Notes: generated from the letters alone by a model not told the origin. Shown: positions 15,660 to 25,366, numbered from the stretch's first letter. The stretch is DNA of 33,473 nucleotides from an uncultured Prevotella sp. (GCA_900322035.1 ONYL01000023.1:1-33473); one strand, 5' to 3'. Numbers and translations are program-made.

Positions 15660-15691
15660 GGGGGCGCACCCGGCAATACGGATACGCCCCC
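15660..15691 (-). terminator. Intrinsic terminator of the efflux operon (minus strand)
   Basis: GGGGGCG (15660-15666) pairs with CGCCCCC (15685-15691). The minus-strand transcript then reads TTTATTATTTT. It starts five nt after the stop codon of the convergent plus-strand gene, and its plus-strand 3' side is not T-rich. Its sequence belongs to the same hairpin family as 239-275 and 6974-7010. Confidence 0.7.
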
Positions 15692-15793
15692 GAAACATTA
15701 ACAGTTGAAACAGCGCTATGAAGTACTTGCGTACCATAGTTTATTATAAAATGTAGTTTACCCTTTCATTTTTTTTCAACCCTCCAGATCCTG

Positions 15794-17032
15794 TTATTCG
15801 TATCTGATGGCTTCAATGGGATCAAGCTGGGCGGCTTTCTTGGCGGGATACCATCCGAAGAACACTCCGGTGAAGGTACACACGGCGAAACTCATGATGA
15901 TGGTCCACAGTTCGATATAGATGGGCCAATGGGCAAAGAACTTCACGGCATAACTTGCGCCGACGCCTAAGAATACGCCAATGAGTCCGCCCGTGACGCT
16001 GAGCATTACGGCTTCGATGAGAAACTGGTTGAGAATGTCGATGCCCCGTGCTCCGACGCTCATGCGGAGTCCTATCTCACGTGTGCGCTCCGTCACGGAG
16101 ACGTACATGATATTCATGATTCCTATGCCACCGACGATGAGCGAGATTCCGGCCACACAGCCCAAGAGGATCGTGAGCATGTTGGTCGTGGAGTTCATCA
16201 TCGACGAAAGCTCCTCCTGCGACCGGATGGTGAAGTCATCGTCGTCGGCCTCAGAGGTGTCGGTAGCTTCCTTGAGCTTATGGTTGCGGCGCAGGATGGT
16301 GGAAATCTGATCGGTAGCCTTGTCGGTGACATCCTCCGTGATGGCCGAGCAGACGATTCCGCCCAAGTAGGTCTGGGCAAGAATGCGTTTCATCACCGAT
16401 GTGTAGGGGGCCAGTACGAGGTCGTCCTGATCCATTCCCATCGAGTTGTACCCCTTTTTCTTCAGCACCCCTACCACGCGGAAGGGAATAGAGTTGAAGC
16501 GCACCACCTTTCCCACCGGGTCGGAACCGTCGGGGAAGAGATAGTCGACCACGGTGCGGCCGAGGACGCAAACTTTGGCGTTGGACTTGATGTCCTGGTC
16601 GGTAAACATCTCGCCGTCGTCGACGCTGAGCTGGCGTATGTCGAGATAGTCACGGTTGACCCCATAGATGGTCGACTGCGTGTTGTTGTTGCCGTAGATC
16701 CATTGTCCGCTGCTGTTCACTGTAGGCGATATGGCCTTGATATAGTTGCATTCGTCCTTGATGTTTTGATAGTCGGTCATTTTCAGCGTCTCCATGGCCG
16801 AGGGATCCTGTCGCACTCCGCCCCGCATGTCGGCACCGGGCGAAATCATGATCATGTTGCTGCCCATCTCGGCGATGTTGGCCTGTATGCTGCGCTTGCT
16901 GCCCTGGCCGATGGCAAGCATGGTGATGACCGAGGCCACGCCGATGATGATGCCGAGAGCCGTGAGGAAGGAGCGCATCTTGTTGGCGAAGATGGCCCGA
17001 ATGGCTATTTTGAAAAGATTGGAATAATTCAT
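15794..17032 (-). CDS. ABC transporter permease, MacB/FtsX type
   Basis: The product has 412 residues. One membrane helix near the N-terminus (SFLTALGIIIGVASVITMLAIG) is followed by a ~230-residue periplasmic domain of the MacB_PCD type. Three C-terminal membrane helices lie in the FtsX domain, with phrases such as GGIGIMNIMYVSVTERTREIGLRMSVGA that are nearly diagnostic. Unlike E. coli MacB, the ATPase is encoded separately, by the gene just upstream. It works with the MacA-like adaptor and TolC-like protein in the same operon to move a substrate from periplasm or inner membrane to the outside. Substrates in related systems include macrolides, heme-like compounds and peptides; none can be chosen here. 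Confidence 0.9.
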   Translation of the reverse strand: MNYSNLFKIAIRAIFANKMRSFLTALGIIIGVASVITMLAIGQGSKRSIQANIAEMGSNMIMISPGADMRGGVRQDPSAMETLKMTDYQNIKDECNYIKAISPTVNSSGQWIYGNNNTQSTIYGVNRDYLDIRQLSVDDGEMFTDQDIKSNAKVCVLGRTVVDYLFPDGSDPVGKVVRFNSIPFRVVGVLKKKGYNSMGMDQDDLVLAPYTSVMKRILAQTYLGGIVCSAITEDVTDKATDQISTILRRNHKLKEATDTSEADDDDFTIRSQEELSSMMNSTTNMLTILLGCVAGISLIVGGIGIMNIMYVSVTERTREIGLRMSVGARGIDILNQFLIEAVMLSVTGGLIGVFLGVGASYAVKFFAHWPIYIELWTIIMSFAVCTFTGVFFGWYPAKKAAQLDPIEAIRYE

Positions 17033-17101
17033 GTTGTTGAATGTTTTGGATGCTTCAGGCTGCCTGACTTTTGGAGTCCGTCGGCAGTAGCTGTCCTTAA
17101 T

Positions 17102-17881
17102 TCACCATTCATCCGAGTTGGCCGGGAGGGCAGCGAGGCCTTCTGCCGCACTGAGGATATTGTGATTGTATTCGTCGCTGATGATGTGGCCGTCGCGGAG
17201 TTGAATGTCGCGGCTGCTGTAGTGGGCGATGTCGGGGTTGTGGGTGACGAAGATGATGGTGCGACCTTCGTCATGCAGCTTCTGAAACAGCACGAGAATC
17301 TCAAACGATGTGCGTGTGTCGAGGTTGCCGGTAGCCTCGTCGGCGAGAATCACGGCAGGGTTGTTGACCAAAGCCCGTGCGATGGCCACCCGCTGCATCT
17401 GACCGCCCGACATCTGATTGCTCATGTGATAGAGGCGGTCGCCGAGCCCAACGGCTTTTAGGGCGGCGATGGCCCGCTCGCGGCGCTCCTTGGCCGACAC
17501 CTCCGAGTTGTACATGAGCGGCAGTTCTACGTTTTCCACGCTTGTTGTCTTGGGCAGCAGATTGTAGTTCTGGAAGATGAACCCAATCTTGCGGTTGCGC
17601 AACACTGCCCGCTGACTCTTCGACATGGATCGCACCGAGACACCGTCGAGGAAATATTCGCCACTTGTGGGCGTGTCGAGGCAGCCCAACTGGTTGAGAA
17701 GCGTCGACTTGCCCGATCCCGACTTTCCCATGATGGTGACGAACTCGCCCTCGTAGATCTTGAACGAGACCCCGCGCAGGGCATGCACGGTCTCGTCGCC
17801 TACCAGGAAGTCGCGCTTCACGTCGCGAAGCTCTATGACGACTTTCTTGCTGTCGGCACTCTTGGATTCGTTCCCGTTCAT
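17102..17881 (-). CDS. ABC transporter ATP-binding protein (MacB/LolD type)
   Basis: The product has 259 residues with a complete nucleotide-binding domain: Walker [10 protein letters not shown] (52-60), Q-loop Gln104 ([10 protein letters not shown]), signature MSGGQ (157-161), Walker B VILADEAT (177-184) and H-loop His214. The C-terminal ~25 residues form a short extension. It energises the MacB-like permease encoded next. Its start lies 3 nt past the stop of the adaptor gene. A 69-nt gap separates it from the permease gene. Confidence 0.94.
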   Translation of the reverse strand: MNGNESKSADSKKVVIELRDVKRDFLVGDETVHALRGVSFKIYEGEFVTIMGKSGSGKSTLLNQLGCLDTPTSGEYFLDGVSVRSMSKSQRAVLRNRKIGFIFQNYNLLPKTTSVENVELPLMYNSEVSAKERRERAIAALKAVGLGDRLYHMSNQMSGGQMQRVAIARALVNNPAVILADEATGNLDTRTSFEILVLFQKLHDEGRTIIFVTHNPDIAHYSSRDIQLRDGHIISDEYNHNILSAAEGLAALPANSDEW

Positions 17882-17884
17882 AGT

Positions 17885-19114
17885 CTATTTCTTTTTATTT
17901 CTGTTGGGTGGGCCCGGCGCGAAGGGGCTGCTCTCAGAGCCGTTGTCGCCCGTCTCACTATTATCGCCTGCCACGCTGACCCCGGTGATGACCTTCTGCC
18001 CCTGCTTGATGCCCGAGATGATCTGCGTGTTGGTTCCGTCTGAAGAGCCTATGCTGACCCGGTGGGCCACGAGCGTGTTGCCCTCAATCGTCCACACTTT
18101 GTTCTTGGCGTTGCTGATGTCGCGTATCTTGCGCTTGCCCACGGTCTCTTTGGTAGGTGTATAGCGCAGGGCCTTTGTAGGCACGCACAGCACGTTGGCC
18201 TTTACCTGCGTGTAGATGGTGACGTTGGCTGTGAGCCCGGGCTTCAGTTTCAAATTCTCATTGTTGGCCGAGATGATGACGTGATAGGTCACCACATTGT
18301 TGCTCGTCGACGGTCCGATACGCACCTGCTTCACGGATCCCGCGAAAGTGTCGTCGGGGTAGGCGTCGACGGTGAAGGTCACGTTCTCGCCTTCCTTCAC
18401 ATCGCCGATGTCAGCCTCGTCGACATCAGCCGTCACCTGCATGTTCTTCAGGTCTTTGGCCACGCCGAAGAGCTCTGGGGTGTTGTAGGTTGCGGCGACC
18501 GTCTGGCCTTCGGCCACATACTTGTTGATGATGATGCCGTCGATGGGCGAAGTGATGGTGGCGTAGCCTAAATTGGTCTCAGCCGTCTTCACGTTCTCCT
18601 GTGCCGAGACCACATTCTGCCGCATCATGGCCACTTGCTCAGCGGCCTGCTGGTAGTTGAGGCGGGCACTTTCATAGTCGTTGGCACTGATGAGTCCTTT
18701 CTTGTACAGCGTTTTGTAGCGGTTGTAGTTGGCTTGTTGGTAAGCCATTGCAGCTTTGGCGCTCTGCAAGTTGGCCTTGGCGCTCTGCAGGTTGGCCTTG
18801 GCCGAATTGAGCTGGCTGGAGAGGTTCTTTGTGTCGAGCACGGCCAGTATTTGCCCCTTCTTTACAGGAGTGTTGAAGTCTACGTAGATCTTGTCGATGA
18901 TGCCCGACACCTGTGTACCTACGGCCACGGTGTCGACCGGCGATACGGTACCGGTAGCGGTGATGCTGTTGCGGATGTTGCCCAGGCTCACCGGTTCGGT
19001 GGTGAAGTTGATGGTTTCTTTCTCTTTGCTTCCTGAGAGCGACCATGCTATGATGGCGACGAGGAAGCAGGCACCTGTGATGAGCCAGATGGTGCTGATT
19101 TTCTTATGTTTCAT
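17885..19114 (-). CDS. MacA-like periplasmic adaptor (membrane fusion protein)
   Basis: The product has 409 residues. An N-terminal membrane anchor (IWLITGACFLVAIIAWSL) is followed by the biotinyl-lipoyl half-motif VAVGTQVSGIIDKIYVDF. A long coiled-coil hairpin (about 95-170) is rich in Gln, Ala and Lys with repeated LQSAKAN. Then come the second lipoyl half (ATITSPIDGIIINKYVAEGQ) and beta-barrel and membrane-proximal domains. The C-terminus is Ser/Gly/Pro-rich and ends in NRNKKK. It bridges the ABC permease and the TolC-like channel. The 24-residue coiled-coil motif repeated as LQSAKANLQSAKA suggests internal duplication in the hairpin. Confidence 0.93.
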   Translation of the reverse strand: MKHKKISTIWLITGACFLVAIIAWSLSGSKEKETINFTTEPVSLGNIRNSITATGTVSPVDTVAVGTQVSGIIDKIYVDFNTPVKKGQILAVLDTKNLSSQLNSAKANLQSAKANLQSAKAAMAYQQANYNRYKTLYKKGLISANDYESARLNYQQAAEQVAMMRQNVVSAQENVKTAETNLGYATITSPIDGIIINKYVAEGQTVAATYNTPELFGVAKDLKNMQVTADVDEADIGDVKEGENVTFTVDAYPDDTFAGSVKQVRIGPSTSNNVVTYHVIISANNENLKLKPGLTANVTIYTQVKANVLCVPTKALRYTPTKETVGKRKIRDISNAKNKVWTIEGNTLVAHRVSIGSSDGTNTQIISGIKQGQKVITGVSVAGDNSETGDNGSESSPFAPGPPNRNKKK

Positions 19115-19139
19115 ACTGTTTGGATTGTTGTCTCACTAC

Positions 19140-20513
19140 TTATTTGTTGAGCGTTCCATCCTCATAGAACTTGAGCAAGTTGATGTTGAGGATGGTCAGA
19201 TATTTGGCCTGCAACTCGTTCTGCTGAGCCTGCAGAAGGGTATTCTTGCCGTTCATGAGTTCGATCACATTCTTCAAGTTCTGCCTGAACTGCTCGCTCA
19301 GCAGCTCGTAGCTGGCCTGTGCGCTCTCGGTCGAGGCTTTGGCGCTTTTGAATTGCGCCTGGTTGTTGGTGGCCTGCAGCCAATAGTTCTCTATGGTGGA
19401 GTGGAGCGTTGTTTGCTGGTTGAGCAAGTCGAGCTGATAGCTCTGCTTTTGCAGGATGGCCTTGTTGACGGCGGTCTTTGTGCGTCGCTGGTCGAAGAGC
19501 GGTATGCTCAGCGTGAGGCCACCGCCTAAAGTGAAGTTGTTTTTCAACTGTTGTCCCCAGTTGTTGTCGTTCATCGAAGTCGTGTTGGTGCTTACACCGG
19601 CATTCATGCTCACCGAGGGGAGTTTGCCAGCCTTGGCAATCTTCAGTTGCAAGTCGCTCGATTGCAGACCCAACAGGGCGTTTTTTATCTCAGGCCGTGT
19701 CGCCAATGCCTTATTGTATACCGAGCTCACCGAGGGAATCACCTGCAAGGCCATGGCGTCGGTGGTTTCAGGTGTGGCCACGTCGAAGTCGTCATCGTCG
19801 ATGATTTGCAGCAGTTGCTTCAGCTGTCGTTTATAATCACGGAGATTGCTCTCGGCCTGCACCAGCGCAAATTCATCCTGCGCGCGCTGGGCCGTAAGTT
19901 GAGCCACGTCTGCCTTGCTCATGCTGCCCACCTTGAGGAATTCCTTGCCGCGCTCTTCGTTCTTCTTAGAAGTCTCCAGGGTGTGCTTGTTCACTTCGAT
20001 GGCTTCTTTTGAATAGAGAATCTGCACGAATAGCTGTGCGATCTGTTCCTGAATGCTGTTGGCCGTCACGGCTGAATCGAGCCCGGCCTGCTCGGCTGTC
20101 AGCTTGTTCAGTTTTTCGGTATTGCGAAGCACGTTGCCGTCCCACACCGTCCAGTTGGCCATTACGCTGTAGGAGCCGTTGTAGTAGACCTTGTCCACGT
20201 TGGTTTGCACCTTAGACCCGGCCACGGTAAAGCTGCCGGTCTCAGGCCAGGGATTGTAAGAAACGTTTTGAGAGGTGGAAGCGCTCAGTGAAGGCAACAA
20301 GGCGGCCTTGCTCTGCTTCCAGTCCTCGATGGCACTCTGGTGCTGCACGCGTGTCTTCAGCAGCGAGATATTATTCTGCAGCGCGTAGTCAATGCATTGC
20401 TTCAGCGTCCATTCCTTGGCCGGTGAAGATTGTGCTGCCAATAGGAGTGCACCGCAAAAGGCCGCACGGACAATGATGTTGATGGGATTCTTTTTTTTGT
20501 TTGACTGTTTCAT
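19140..20513 (-). CDS. TolC family outer membrane efflux protein
   Basis: The product has 457 residues from the ATG at 20513. The open frame reaches 20603, but that part covers the promoter at 20538-20569. A signal peptide (INIIVRAAFCGALLLAAQSSPA) is followed by the opening WTLKQCIDYALQNNISL, which is typical of outer membrane efflux proteins. Two long alpha-helical repeats follow (OEP domains), rich in Gln, Ala and Leu. It should form a trimeric channel with a beta-barrel in the outer membrane. It is the first gene of the four-gene efflux operon, 25 nt before the adaptor gene. Confidence 0.93.
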   Translation of the reverse strand: MKQSNKKKNPINIIVRAAFCGALLLAAQSSPAKEWTLKQCIDYALQNNISLLKTRVQHQSAIEDWKQSKAALLPSLSASTSQNVSYNPWPETGSFTVAGSKVQTNVDKVYYNGSYSVMANWTVWDGNVLRNTEKLNKLTAEQAGLDSAVTANSIQEQIAQLFVQILYSKEAIEVNKHTLETSKKNEERGKEFLKVGSMSKADVAQLTAQRAQDEFALVQAESNLRDYKRQLKQLLQIIDDDDFDVATPETTDAMALQVIPSVSSVYNKALATRPEIKNALLGLQSSDLQLKIAKAGKLPSVSMNAGVSTNTTSMNDNNWGQQLKNNFTLGGGLTLSIPLFDQRRTKTAVNKAILQKQSYQLDLLNQQTTLHSTIENYWLQATNNQAQFKSAKASTESAQASYELLSEQFRQNLKNVIELMNGKNTLLQAQQNELQAKYLTILNINLLKFYEDGTLNK

Positions 20514-20537
20514 AGCGTTTGTCTGTTGTTTCACTTG

Positions 20538-20569
20538 CAAAAGTATACAAAAGCCCGAAACAGCCCAAA
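20538..20569 (-). promoter_or_regulatory. Bacteroidetes-type promoter of the efflux operon
   Basis: TTTG (20566-20569, minus strand), a 20-nt spacer and TACTTTTG (20538-20545) match the consensus exactly. It fixes the TolC start at 20513. Confidence 0.8.
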
Positions 20570-20635
20570 TATAATCTATGAAACATGGATAATTTTCTGC
20601 CAACAGCCCAAAGTACCACAGTTGGCCATAAAAAA

Positions 20636-20661
20636 GGAGCCGGGAAAATTTTCCCGGCTCC
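20636..20661 (-). terminator. Intrinsic terminator of the amino-sugar operon
   Basis: A perfect 26-bp palindrome, arm GGAGCCGGGAAAA, is followed on the minus strand by TTTTTT (complement of 20630-20635). It lies about 30 nt past the stop of the nagB-like/PIG-L gene. Confidence 0.88.
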
Positions 20662-20690
20662 TCAAATAAATTAAGGAAAGAGATTTTCGA

Positions 20691-22679
20691 TCAAGGGCGA
20701 TATTGTACGAAAGCCTCCATGGCCTCATAGCAGGCCAGTCCGAGGTCGTCGTAGAGCTTTGCCGTGCCACGGTTGCGGTCTTCGGCGCGCTGCCAGAAGA
20801 GGCGCTCGTCGTTGCCGAGGAAGGGTGCGCTCTCCATCTGTGAGCTGTGCTTGAGGATGGCGTTGCGCTTTGCGCGAAGCTCTTCGGGCGACATGGGAAC
20901 ACACATCTCGATGTTTTCAATCTCCCATTCGGCCCATGCACCACGATACATCCAGATGCGGCAATCCTTGAGCCATTCGGCACCGGCGTTCTTTTCCTCA
21001 TCAATGGCGGCCAGAACAGCGTCGGTACACTTGCGGTGTGTGCCGTGGGGATCGGCCAAGTCGCCAGCCACGAAGATCTCGTGAGGCTTCACTTGCTGGA
21101 GCAGCTCTCGCACGATATTGACATCTTTCTCCGTCATAGGCAGCTTCTCGATGCGTCCGCTCTCATAGAACGGCAGGTCGAGGAAGTGTACGTGGTCGAG
21201 AGGAATGTGGTTGTAGGTGCATGCCGTGCGGGCTTCGCCGCGGCGGATGAGCCCCTTGATGTGGCGCACGTCGAGCGTATCGATGTCACCCTCTTTCTTT
21301 TCGGCCAGGAACTTCTTGATGTCCTTATACATTTTCTTGATGACCTCATCCTTGTCGCCAATGAAGATCTGGTTGAATCCATTGACGAAATGCATGAAGC
21401 GGGTCACTTCCTCGTCGTTGACGGCAATGTTTCCACTTGTCTCATAAGCTACATGCAGGTCGTGGCCCTGTTTGACCAGTCGCTGAATGGTTCCACCCAT
21501 CGAGATAACGTCGTCGTCGGGGTGGGGTGAGAACACGATGACGCGCTTGGGGAATGGTGTCGCACGCTCGGGGCGATAAGTGTCATCGGCATTGGGCTTG
21601 CCGCCAGGCCATCCTGTAATGGTGTGCTGAAGGTCGTTGAAGATCTTGATGTTGCACTGATAAGCCGATCCGTAGAGGGCTAAGAGTTCAGAAAGTCCGT
21701 TCTCGTTGTAGTCCTTGTTGGTGAGTTTCAGGATGGGCTTGTGAGTTACTCCACAGAGCCATACCAGTGCGGCGCGTGTCAGTTTGTCGGTCCATTTGCA
21801 TGAAGACACGAGCCAGGGATGGATGATACGTGTGAGCTTGCCGGCAGCTGCAAGATCAATGACCACGTGGCAGTCGTTGTGGGTCTGCAGGTAGGTGGCG
21901 GGGATAGACTCGCTCACCTGTCCCTCTACCGTATGGCGGATGATGTCGGCCTTCTCCTCGCCCCATGCAGTGAGGTAAATCTTGCGGGCCGAGAGGATAT
22001 TGGCGATGCCGAGCGTGATAGAGCAGGGAGGAACAGCCTCTTGTCCGCCGAAGCTCATGGTCATTTCCTCGCGCGATGTGGCATCGATGAGGATAAGACG
22101 ACTGCGAGTATTGATTCCTGAACCTGGTTCGTTGGTTGCGATATTACCGATGCGGCCAATACCGAGCAGCATGATGTCGATGCCGCCGAAGGTCTGAATA
22201 CGCTCTTCATAAAGCCGGCAGAGCTGCTGTACTTCGTCTTGGGCGATGCTGCCGTCAAGGGTATAGATATTCTGTGCGGGGATGTCCACTCTGTCGAGGA
22301 AGCGCTCGCGCAGCTGATGGATGCTGCTGATAGCGCTGTTGGCCTTCAGTGGGAAGTATTCGTAGGCATTGAAGACGACCACATTCTTGAAACTCACTTT
22401 CTTTTCGTTGTGTATGCGGATGAGTTCATCATACACAGGAGTGAGGCTCTGTCCGGTACCGAGGCCCAACACACAATATTTACCCAATTGCTGCTTGGCC
22501 TGGATTTCCTTGACGATGGCGTTGGCTATAGCGTTTGCGCCTTCATCCACCTTCGGGTAGATGTCGGTCTCTATTTTCTCGTTACGTGTAATTTCCGAAC
22601 GGTCTACAGCCGTCTTCGGATTGTAAAACTCCTCAGAAACTTGATTGAGGACAATTTGTGAACTGAGATTTAAATTCAT
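20691..22679 (-). CDS. NagB-like / PIG-L deacetylase fusion protein
   Basis: The product has 662 residues. The N-terminal half (about 30-310) is clearly homologous to glucosamine-6-phosphate deaminase, but three active-site positions differ from the NagB encoded next door. Asp72 is replaced by Tyr (FNAYEY instead of FNMDEY). Asp141 and His143 become Ile and Asn (GIGRIGNIATNEP instead of [13 protein letters not shown]), while Glu148 is kept. The C-terminal half (about 375-610) is a PIG-L/LmbE domain with the metal-binding motif SPHPDDDVISMGG (His386, Asp388, Asp389); family members remove acetyl groups from GlcNAc-type sugars. A role as GlcNAc or GlcNAc-6-P deacetylase, with the first half as a sugar-phosphate sensor, is inference. 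Databases often call such fusions simply glucosamine-6-phosphate deaminase. Confidence 0.85.
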   Translation of the reverse strand: MNLNLSSQIVLNQVSEEFYNPKTAVDRSEITRNEKIETDIYPKVDEGANAIANAIVKEIQAKQQLGKYCVLGLGTGQSLTPVYDELIRIHNEKKVSFKNVVVFNAYEYFPLKANSAISSIHQLRERFLDRVDIPAQNIYTLDGSIAQDEVQQLCRLYEERIQTFGGIDIMLLGIGRIGNIATNEPGSGINTRSRLILIDATSREEMTMSFGGQEAVPPCSITLGIANILSARKIYLTAWGEEKADIIRHTVEGQVSESIPATYLQTHNDCHVVIDLAAAGKLTRIIHPWLVSSCKWTDKLTRAALVWLCGVTHKPILKLTNKDYNENGLSELLALYGSAYQCNIKIFNDLQHTITGWPGGKPNADDTYRPERATPFPKRVIVFSPHPDDDVISMGGTIQRLVKQGHDLHVAYETSGNIAVNDEEVTRFMHFVNGFNQIFIGDKDEVIKKMYKDIKKFLAEKKEGDIDTLDVRHIKGLIRRGEARTACTYNHIPLDHVHFLDLPFYESGRIEKLPMTEKDVNIVRELLQQVKPHEIFVAGDLADPHGTHRKCTDAVLAAIDEEKNAGAEWLKDCRIWMYRGAWAEWEIENIEMCVPMSPEELRAKRNAILKHSSQMESAPFLGNDERLFWQRAEDRNRGTAKLYDDLGLACYEAMEAFVQYRP

Positions 22680-22745
22680 AGTTTTTATGATTTATGGCGG
22701 GCATGCAGCAAGGACGTGCCGACCGCCTGTTCCTCCGGCAGCCTA

Positions 22746-23537
22746 TTATAGGTTGTCCTTTTCTATGTCTTTAAAATATTTGTAAGTGCCGACTTTAAGT
22801 TCGTCGGTCGCAGCCTCATCAGCAACGATGATGGCGTGTGGATGCTGTTGCAGTGCGCTGATGGTCCAGGCCTGCGTAACAGGGCCCTCCACGGCAGCCT
22901 GCAAAGCACGGGCCTTGTGGTGGCCGTTGACAAGAATCATCACCTCACGCGCATCCATCACTGTTCCAACTCCAACGGTGAGCGCATGGCGCGGCACCTT
23001 GGTGACATCGTTGTCGAAGAAGCGGGAATTGGCGATGATGGTGTCGGTTGTGAGCGACTTTACACGAGTGCGGCTGGTCAGGCTGGAGAAAGGTTCGTTG
23101 AAGGCGATGTGGCCATCGGGGCCAATGCCACCGAGGAAGAGGTCGATACCTCCTGCTTCCTTGATTTTCTGCTCATAGCTGGCGCACTCCGCTTCGAGGT
23201 CCTCGGCATTGCCGTTGAGGATGTGGATGTTTTCCTTTGGACAATCCACGTGGTCGAAAAGATTGCGGGCCATGAAGGAATGGTAGCTTTCGGGATGGTT
23301 CTCGGGAAGACCCACATATTCATCCATGTTGAAAGTCACAACGTTCTTGAACGATACCCGGCCTTCCTTGCAAGCTTTTACCAGAGCGGCATACATGCCC
23401 TCGGGTGAGGAGCCTGTGGGAAGTCCCAATACGAAGGGATGACTTGCAGTGGGCTTGAACTCATTAATTCGCTTGATAACGTGCTCAGCTGCCCACTGTG
23501 ACAACTCAGCGTAGTCGTTTTCGATGATTAATCTCAT
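22746..23537 (-). CDS. nagB: Glucosamine-6-phosphate deaminase
   Basis: The product has 263 residues from the ATG at 23537; a longer open frame begins at 23567 inside the GH20 gene. From this start the numbering matches E. coli NagB. The sugar-phosphate loop is [11 protein letters not shown] (39-49). Catalytic Asp72 lies in [10 protein letters not shown], Asp141 and His143 in [13 protein letters not shown], and Glu148 is in the same motif. The enzyme converts GlcN-6-P to fructose-6-P and ammonia. It lies 5 nt downstream of the GH20 gene and 66 nt upstream of the NagB-like/PIG-L gene, so the three form one catabolic operon for N-acetylglucosamine released outside or in the periplasm. Confidence 0.95.
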   Translation of the reverse strand: MRLIIENDYAELSQWAAEHVIKRINEFKPTASHPFVLGLPTGSSPEGMYAALVKACKEGRVSFKNVVTFNMDEYVGLPENHPESYHSFMARNLFDHVDCPKENIHILNGNAEDLEAECASYEQKIKEAGGIDLFLGGIGPDGHIAFNEPFSSLTSRTRVKSLTTDTIIANSRFFDNDVTKVPRHALTVGVGTVMDAREVMILVNGHHKARALQAAVEGPVTQAWTISALQQHPHAIIVADEAATDELKVGTYKYFKDIEKDNL

Positions 23538-23542
23538 AGTAA

Positions 23543-25159
23543 TTATTTCTTTTCGGTTGTGTTCCAAAGTTTACTTCTGTAGGTGAGGTTGTACTTGTCG
23601 TAGATTCTGCGCAGCGACAATGCGCGTTGCTTGAAATCGTTGAAGTCTTTCTTTGCGGGATTCATCCACTGTACTTCACAGAGCGCGCCCATACGCGGCA
23701 GCACCTGGTATTCGGCCAAAGACTCATAGGGAATGTATTCTGTCCACAAGTTGGCCTGCACGCCGATGATGTGGTCTTTGGCCTGCTGTGTGGCCTTTTC
23801 CGGATAAGGCTCGAAGCTGTAGGTGGTCTCAAGAGGAAGATTGCCACCGATGAGCAGCGGTTCGCTCCATTTGTCCTCACCTTCGGCCGTCTGATAATAA
23901 TCGAAGTAGTTGTAGCTTGTGGGCGACATAATCACATCGTGTCCGCGTTCGGCCGCCTCACCGCCCGGCTCGGCTCCACGCCAGCTCATGATGATGGTCT
24001 GGTCGCTGAGGTTCTTCGACTGCAGCACTTCGTCCCAGCCGATAGCGCGATGGCCATGCTCGTTGATAAACTCCTCCATGCGGGCCGTGAAATAGTTTTG
24101 CAAGTGTTTGATGTCGATGCCCTCGCGCTTGGCCAGAGCCTGGCACTTGGGGCAGTTTTCCCAACTCTTTGTCGGTGTCTCGTCACCACCGAAGTGGATA
24201 TACTTAGCAGGGAAGATGTCCATGATTTCCTTGAGTACATCCTGGCAGAAGGTGTAGATTTTGTCGTTGCCCAGGCACAATACCTCGTCGCTCACGCCCC
24301 AGCGTCCCCAGACTTTGTATGGACCGCCGGTGCAACCCAGTTCGGGATAGGCAGCCAAGGCGCCCAACATGTGGCCGGGCATGTCGATCTCGGGAATTAC
24401 GGTGATGAAGCGGTCGGCGGCGTAGCGCACGATCTCACGTGCCTCGTCCTGTGTGTAGTAGCCTCCATAGGGTATGCTGTCCCATACCTCAGAGTTGCGG
24501 CCCACTACCGTCATGTCGCGCTTCGAGCCAACTTCGGTCAGACGTGGATATTTCTTGATTTCGATGCGCCATCCCTGGTCGTCGGTCAAGTGCCAGTGGA
24601 AGACATTCATGTTGTGCAAGGCCATCATGTCGATGTATTTCTTCACGAAGCTTACCGGGAAGAAATGTCTTGCGCAGTCGAGCATCATACCGCGATAGCC
24701 GAATCGGGGAGCGTCGGTGATGGAAACAGCGGGGAGTTCTATCTGGCTCACATTGGGCTGCAGGCTCTTGCGCAGGGTCTGAATGGCATAGAAAACGCCG
24801 GCGGGAGTCTGTCCGCTCAACGTCACGCGCCTGTCGTTCACCGTGATGGCGTAGCCTTCCGGCTGCTTGATTTTCTTGTCGAGGGCCAGTTGGATATTGC
24901 CCTTGGCCTCGACGATATCGAGTTGGATGCCGGTGTATTCTTTCACGTATTCGCGGAGGAATTCGGCATCACGTTTCAGTGCCTCGTCTTTGGTGTTGCA
25001 GGAAATGGTTACATGATTCTTAAGAACGAAAGGTTTTCCTTTTTGTTGGGTGATGTTCTGCGGAAGCGGCACTATTCTGTAGTCCGCCTGTTGAGTTTGG
25101 GCGTACCCACTAAGAGCCAGCATGGCACAGCATGCGGCGATGATAGTTTTTGTTTTCAT
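23543..25159 (-). CDS. GH20 beta-N-acetylhexosaminidase
   Basis: The product has 538 residues. A signal peptide ([16 protein letters not shown]) is followed by an N-terminal GH20b-type alpha/beta domain (about 25-150) and the GH20 catalytic barrel. The active-site pair Asp326-Glu327 is in [12 protein letters not shown]. Other family motifs are [13 protein letters not shown] (155-167) and [13 protein letters not shown] (188-200). The enzyme removes terminal GlcNAc or GalNAc from glycans by substrate-assisted catalysis. It is probably periplasmic or surface-exposed and feeds the nagB genes that follow. A -7 box lies at 25192-25199. Tested substrates (host mucin or chitin-type glycans) cannot be inferred from sequence alone. 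Confidence 0.94.
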   Translation of the reverse strand: MKTKTIIAACCAMLALSGYAQTQQADYRIVPLPQNITQQKGKPFVLKNHVTISCNTKDEALKRDAEFLREYVKEYTGIQLDIVEAKGNIQLALDKKIKQPEGYAITVNDRRVTLSGQTPAGVFYAIQTLRKSLQPNVSQIELPAVSITDAPRFGYRGMMLDCARHFFPVSFVKKYIDMMALHNMNVFHWHLTDDQGWRIEIKKYPRLTEVGSKRDMTVVGRNSEVWDSIPYGGYYTQDEAREIVRYAADRFITVIPEIDMPGHMLGALAAYPELGCTGGPYKVWGRWGVSDEVLCLGNDKIYTFCQDVLKEIMDIFPAKYIHFGGDETPTKSWENCPKCQALAKREGIDIKHLQNYFTARMEEFINEHGHRAIGWDEVLQSKNLSDQTIIMSWRGAEPGGEAAERGHDVIMSPTSYNYFDYYQTAEGEDKWSEPLLIGGNLPLETTYSFEPYPEKATQQAKDHIIGVQANLWTEYIPYESLAEYQVLPRMGALCEVQWMNPAKKDFNDFKQRALSLRRIYDKYNLTYRSKLWNTTEKK

Positions 25160-25191
25160 ATTGGTTGAGATTGGTTGATCTATTTCTTATG

Positions 25192-25199
25192 CAAAATTA
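25192..25199 (-). promoter_or_regulatory. -7 promoter element of the amino-sugar operon
   Basis: TAATTTTG on the minus strand matches TAnnTTTG, about 33 nt before the GH20 ATG. The -33 position is poorly matched, which would fit an activator-dependent promoter. Confidence 0.5.
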
Positions 25200-25315
25200 C
25201 AGATAAAAAATGGTATGAAGAAATCCTTTCCGCCAATTTATTGCATATCGTGCAGATTTTTCCGAATGTTGGCTGATATTTGGATAGTAAAGAACATTTA
25301 TTATAGAACAAAAAG

Positions 25316-25362
25316 AAAAATCAGAAGTTGTGGAGAGAAAGACTTCCAAACTTCTGATTTTT
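25316..25362 (-). terminator. Bidirectional-looking terminator after the 25367-27505 gene
   Basis: AAAAATCAGAAGTT (25316-25329) pairs perfectly with AACTTCTGATTTTT (25349-25362) over 14 bp. The minus-strand transcript ends in TTTTTCTTTTTG. It begins 5 nt past the stop codon. Confidence 0.8.
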
Positions 25363-25366
25363 AGCA

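Noticed and set aside
16280-17461. 393-residue plus-strand frame opposite the ABC permease and ATPase genes
   Set aside because: It spans two genes of the efflux operon on the opposite strand and has shadow-type composition.
23627-25168. 513-residue plus-strand frame opposite the GH20 gene
   Set aside because: Shadow of the GH20 gene, whose catalytic motifs are clear. No promoter or signal supports it.
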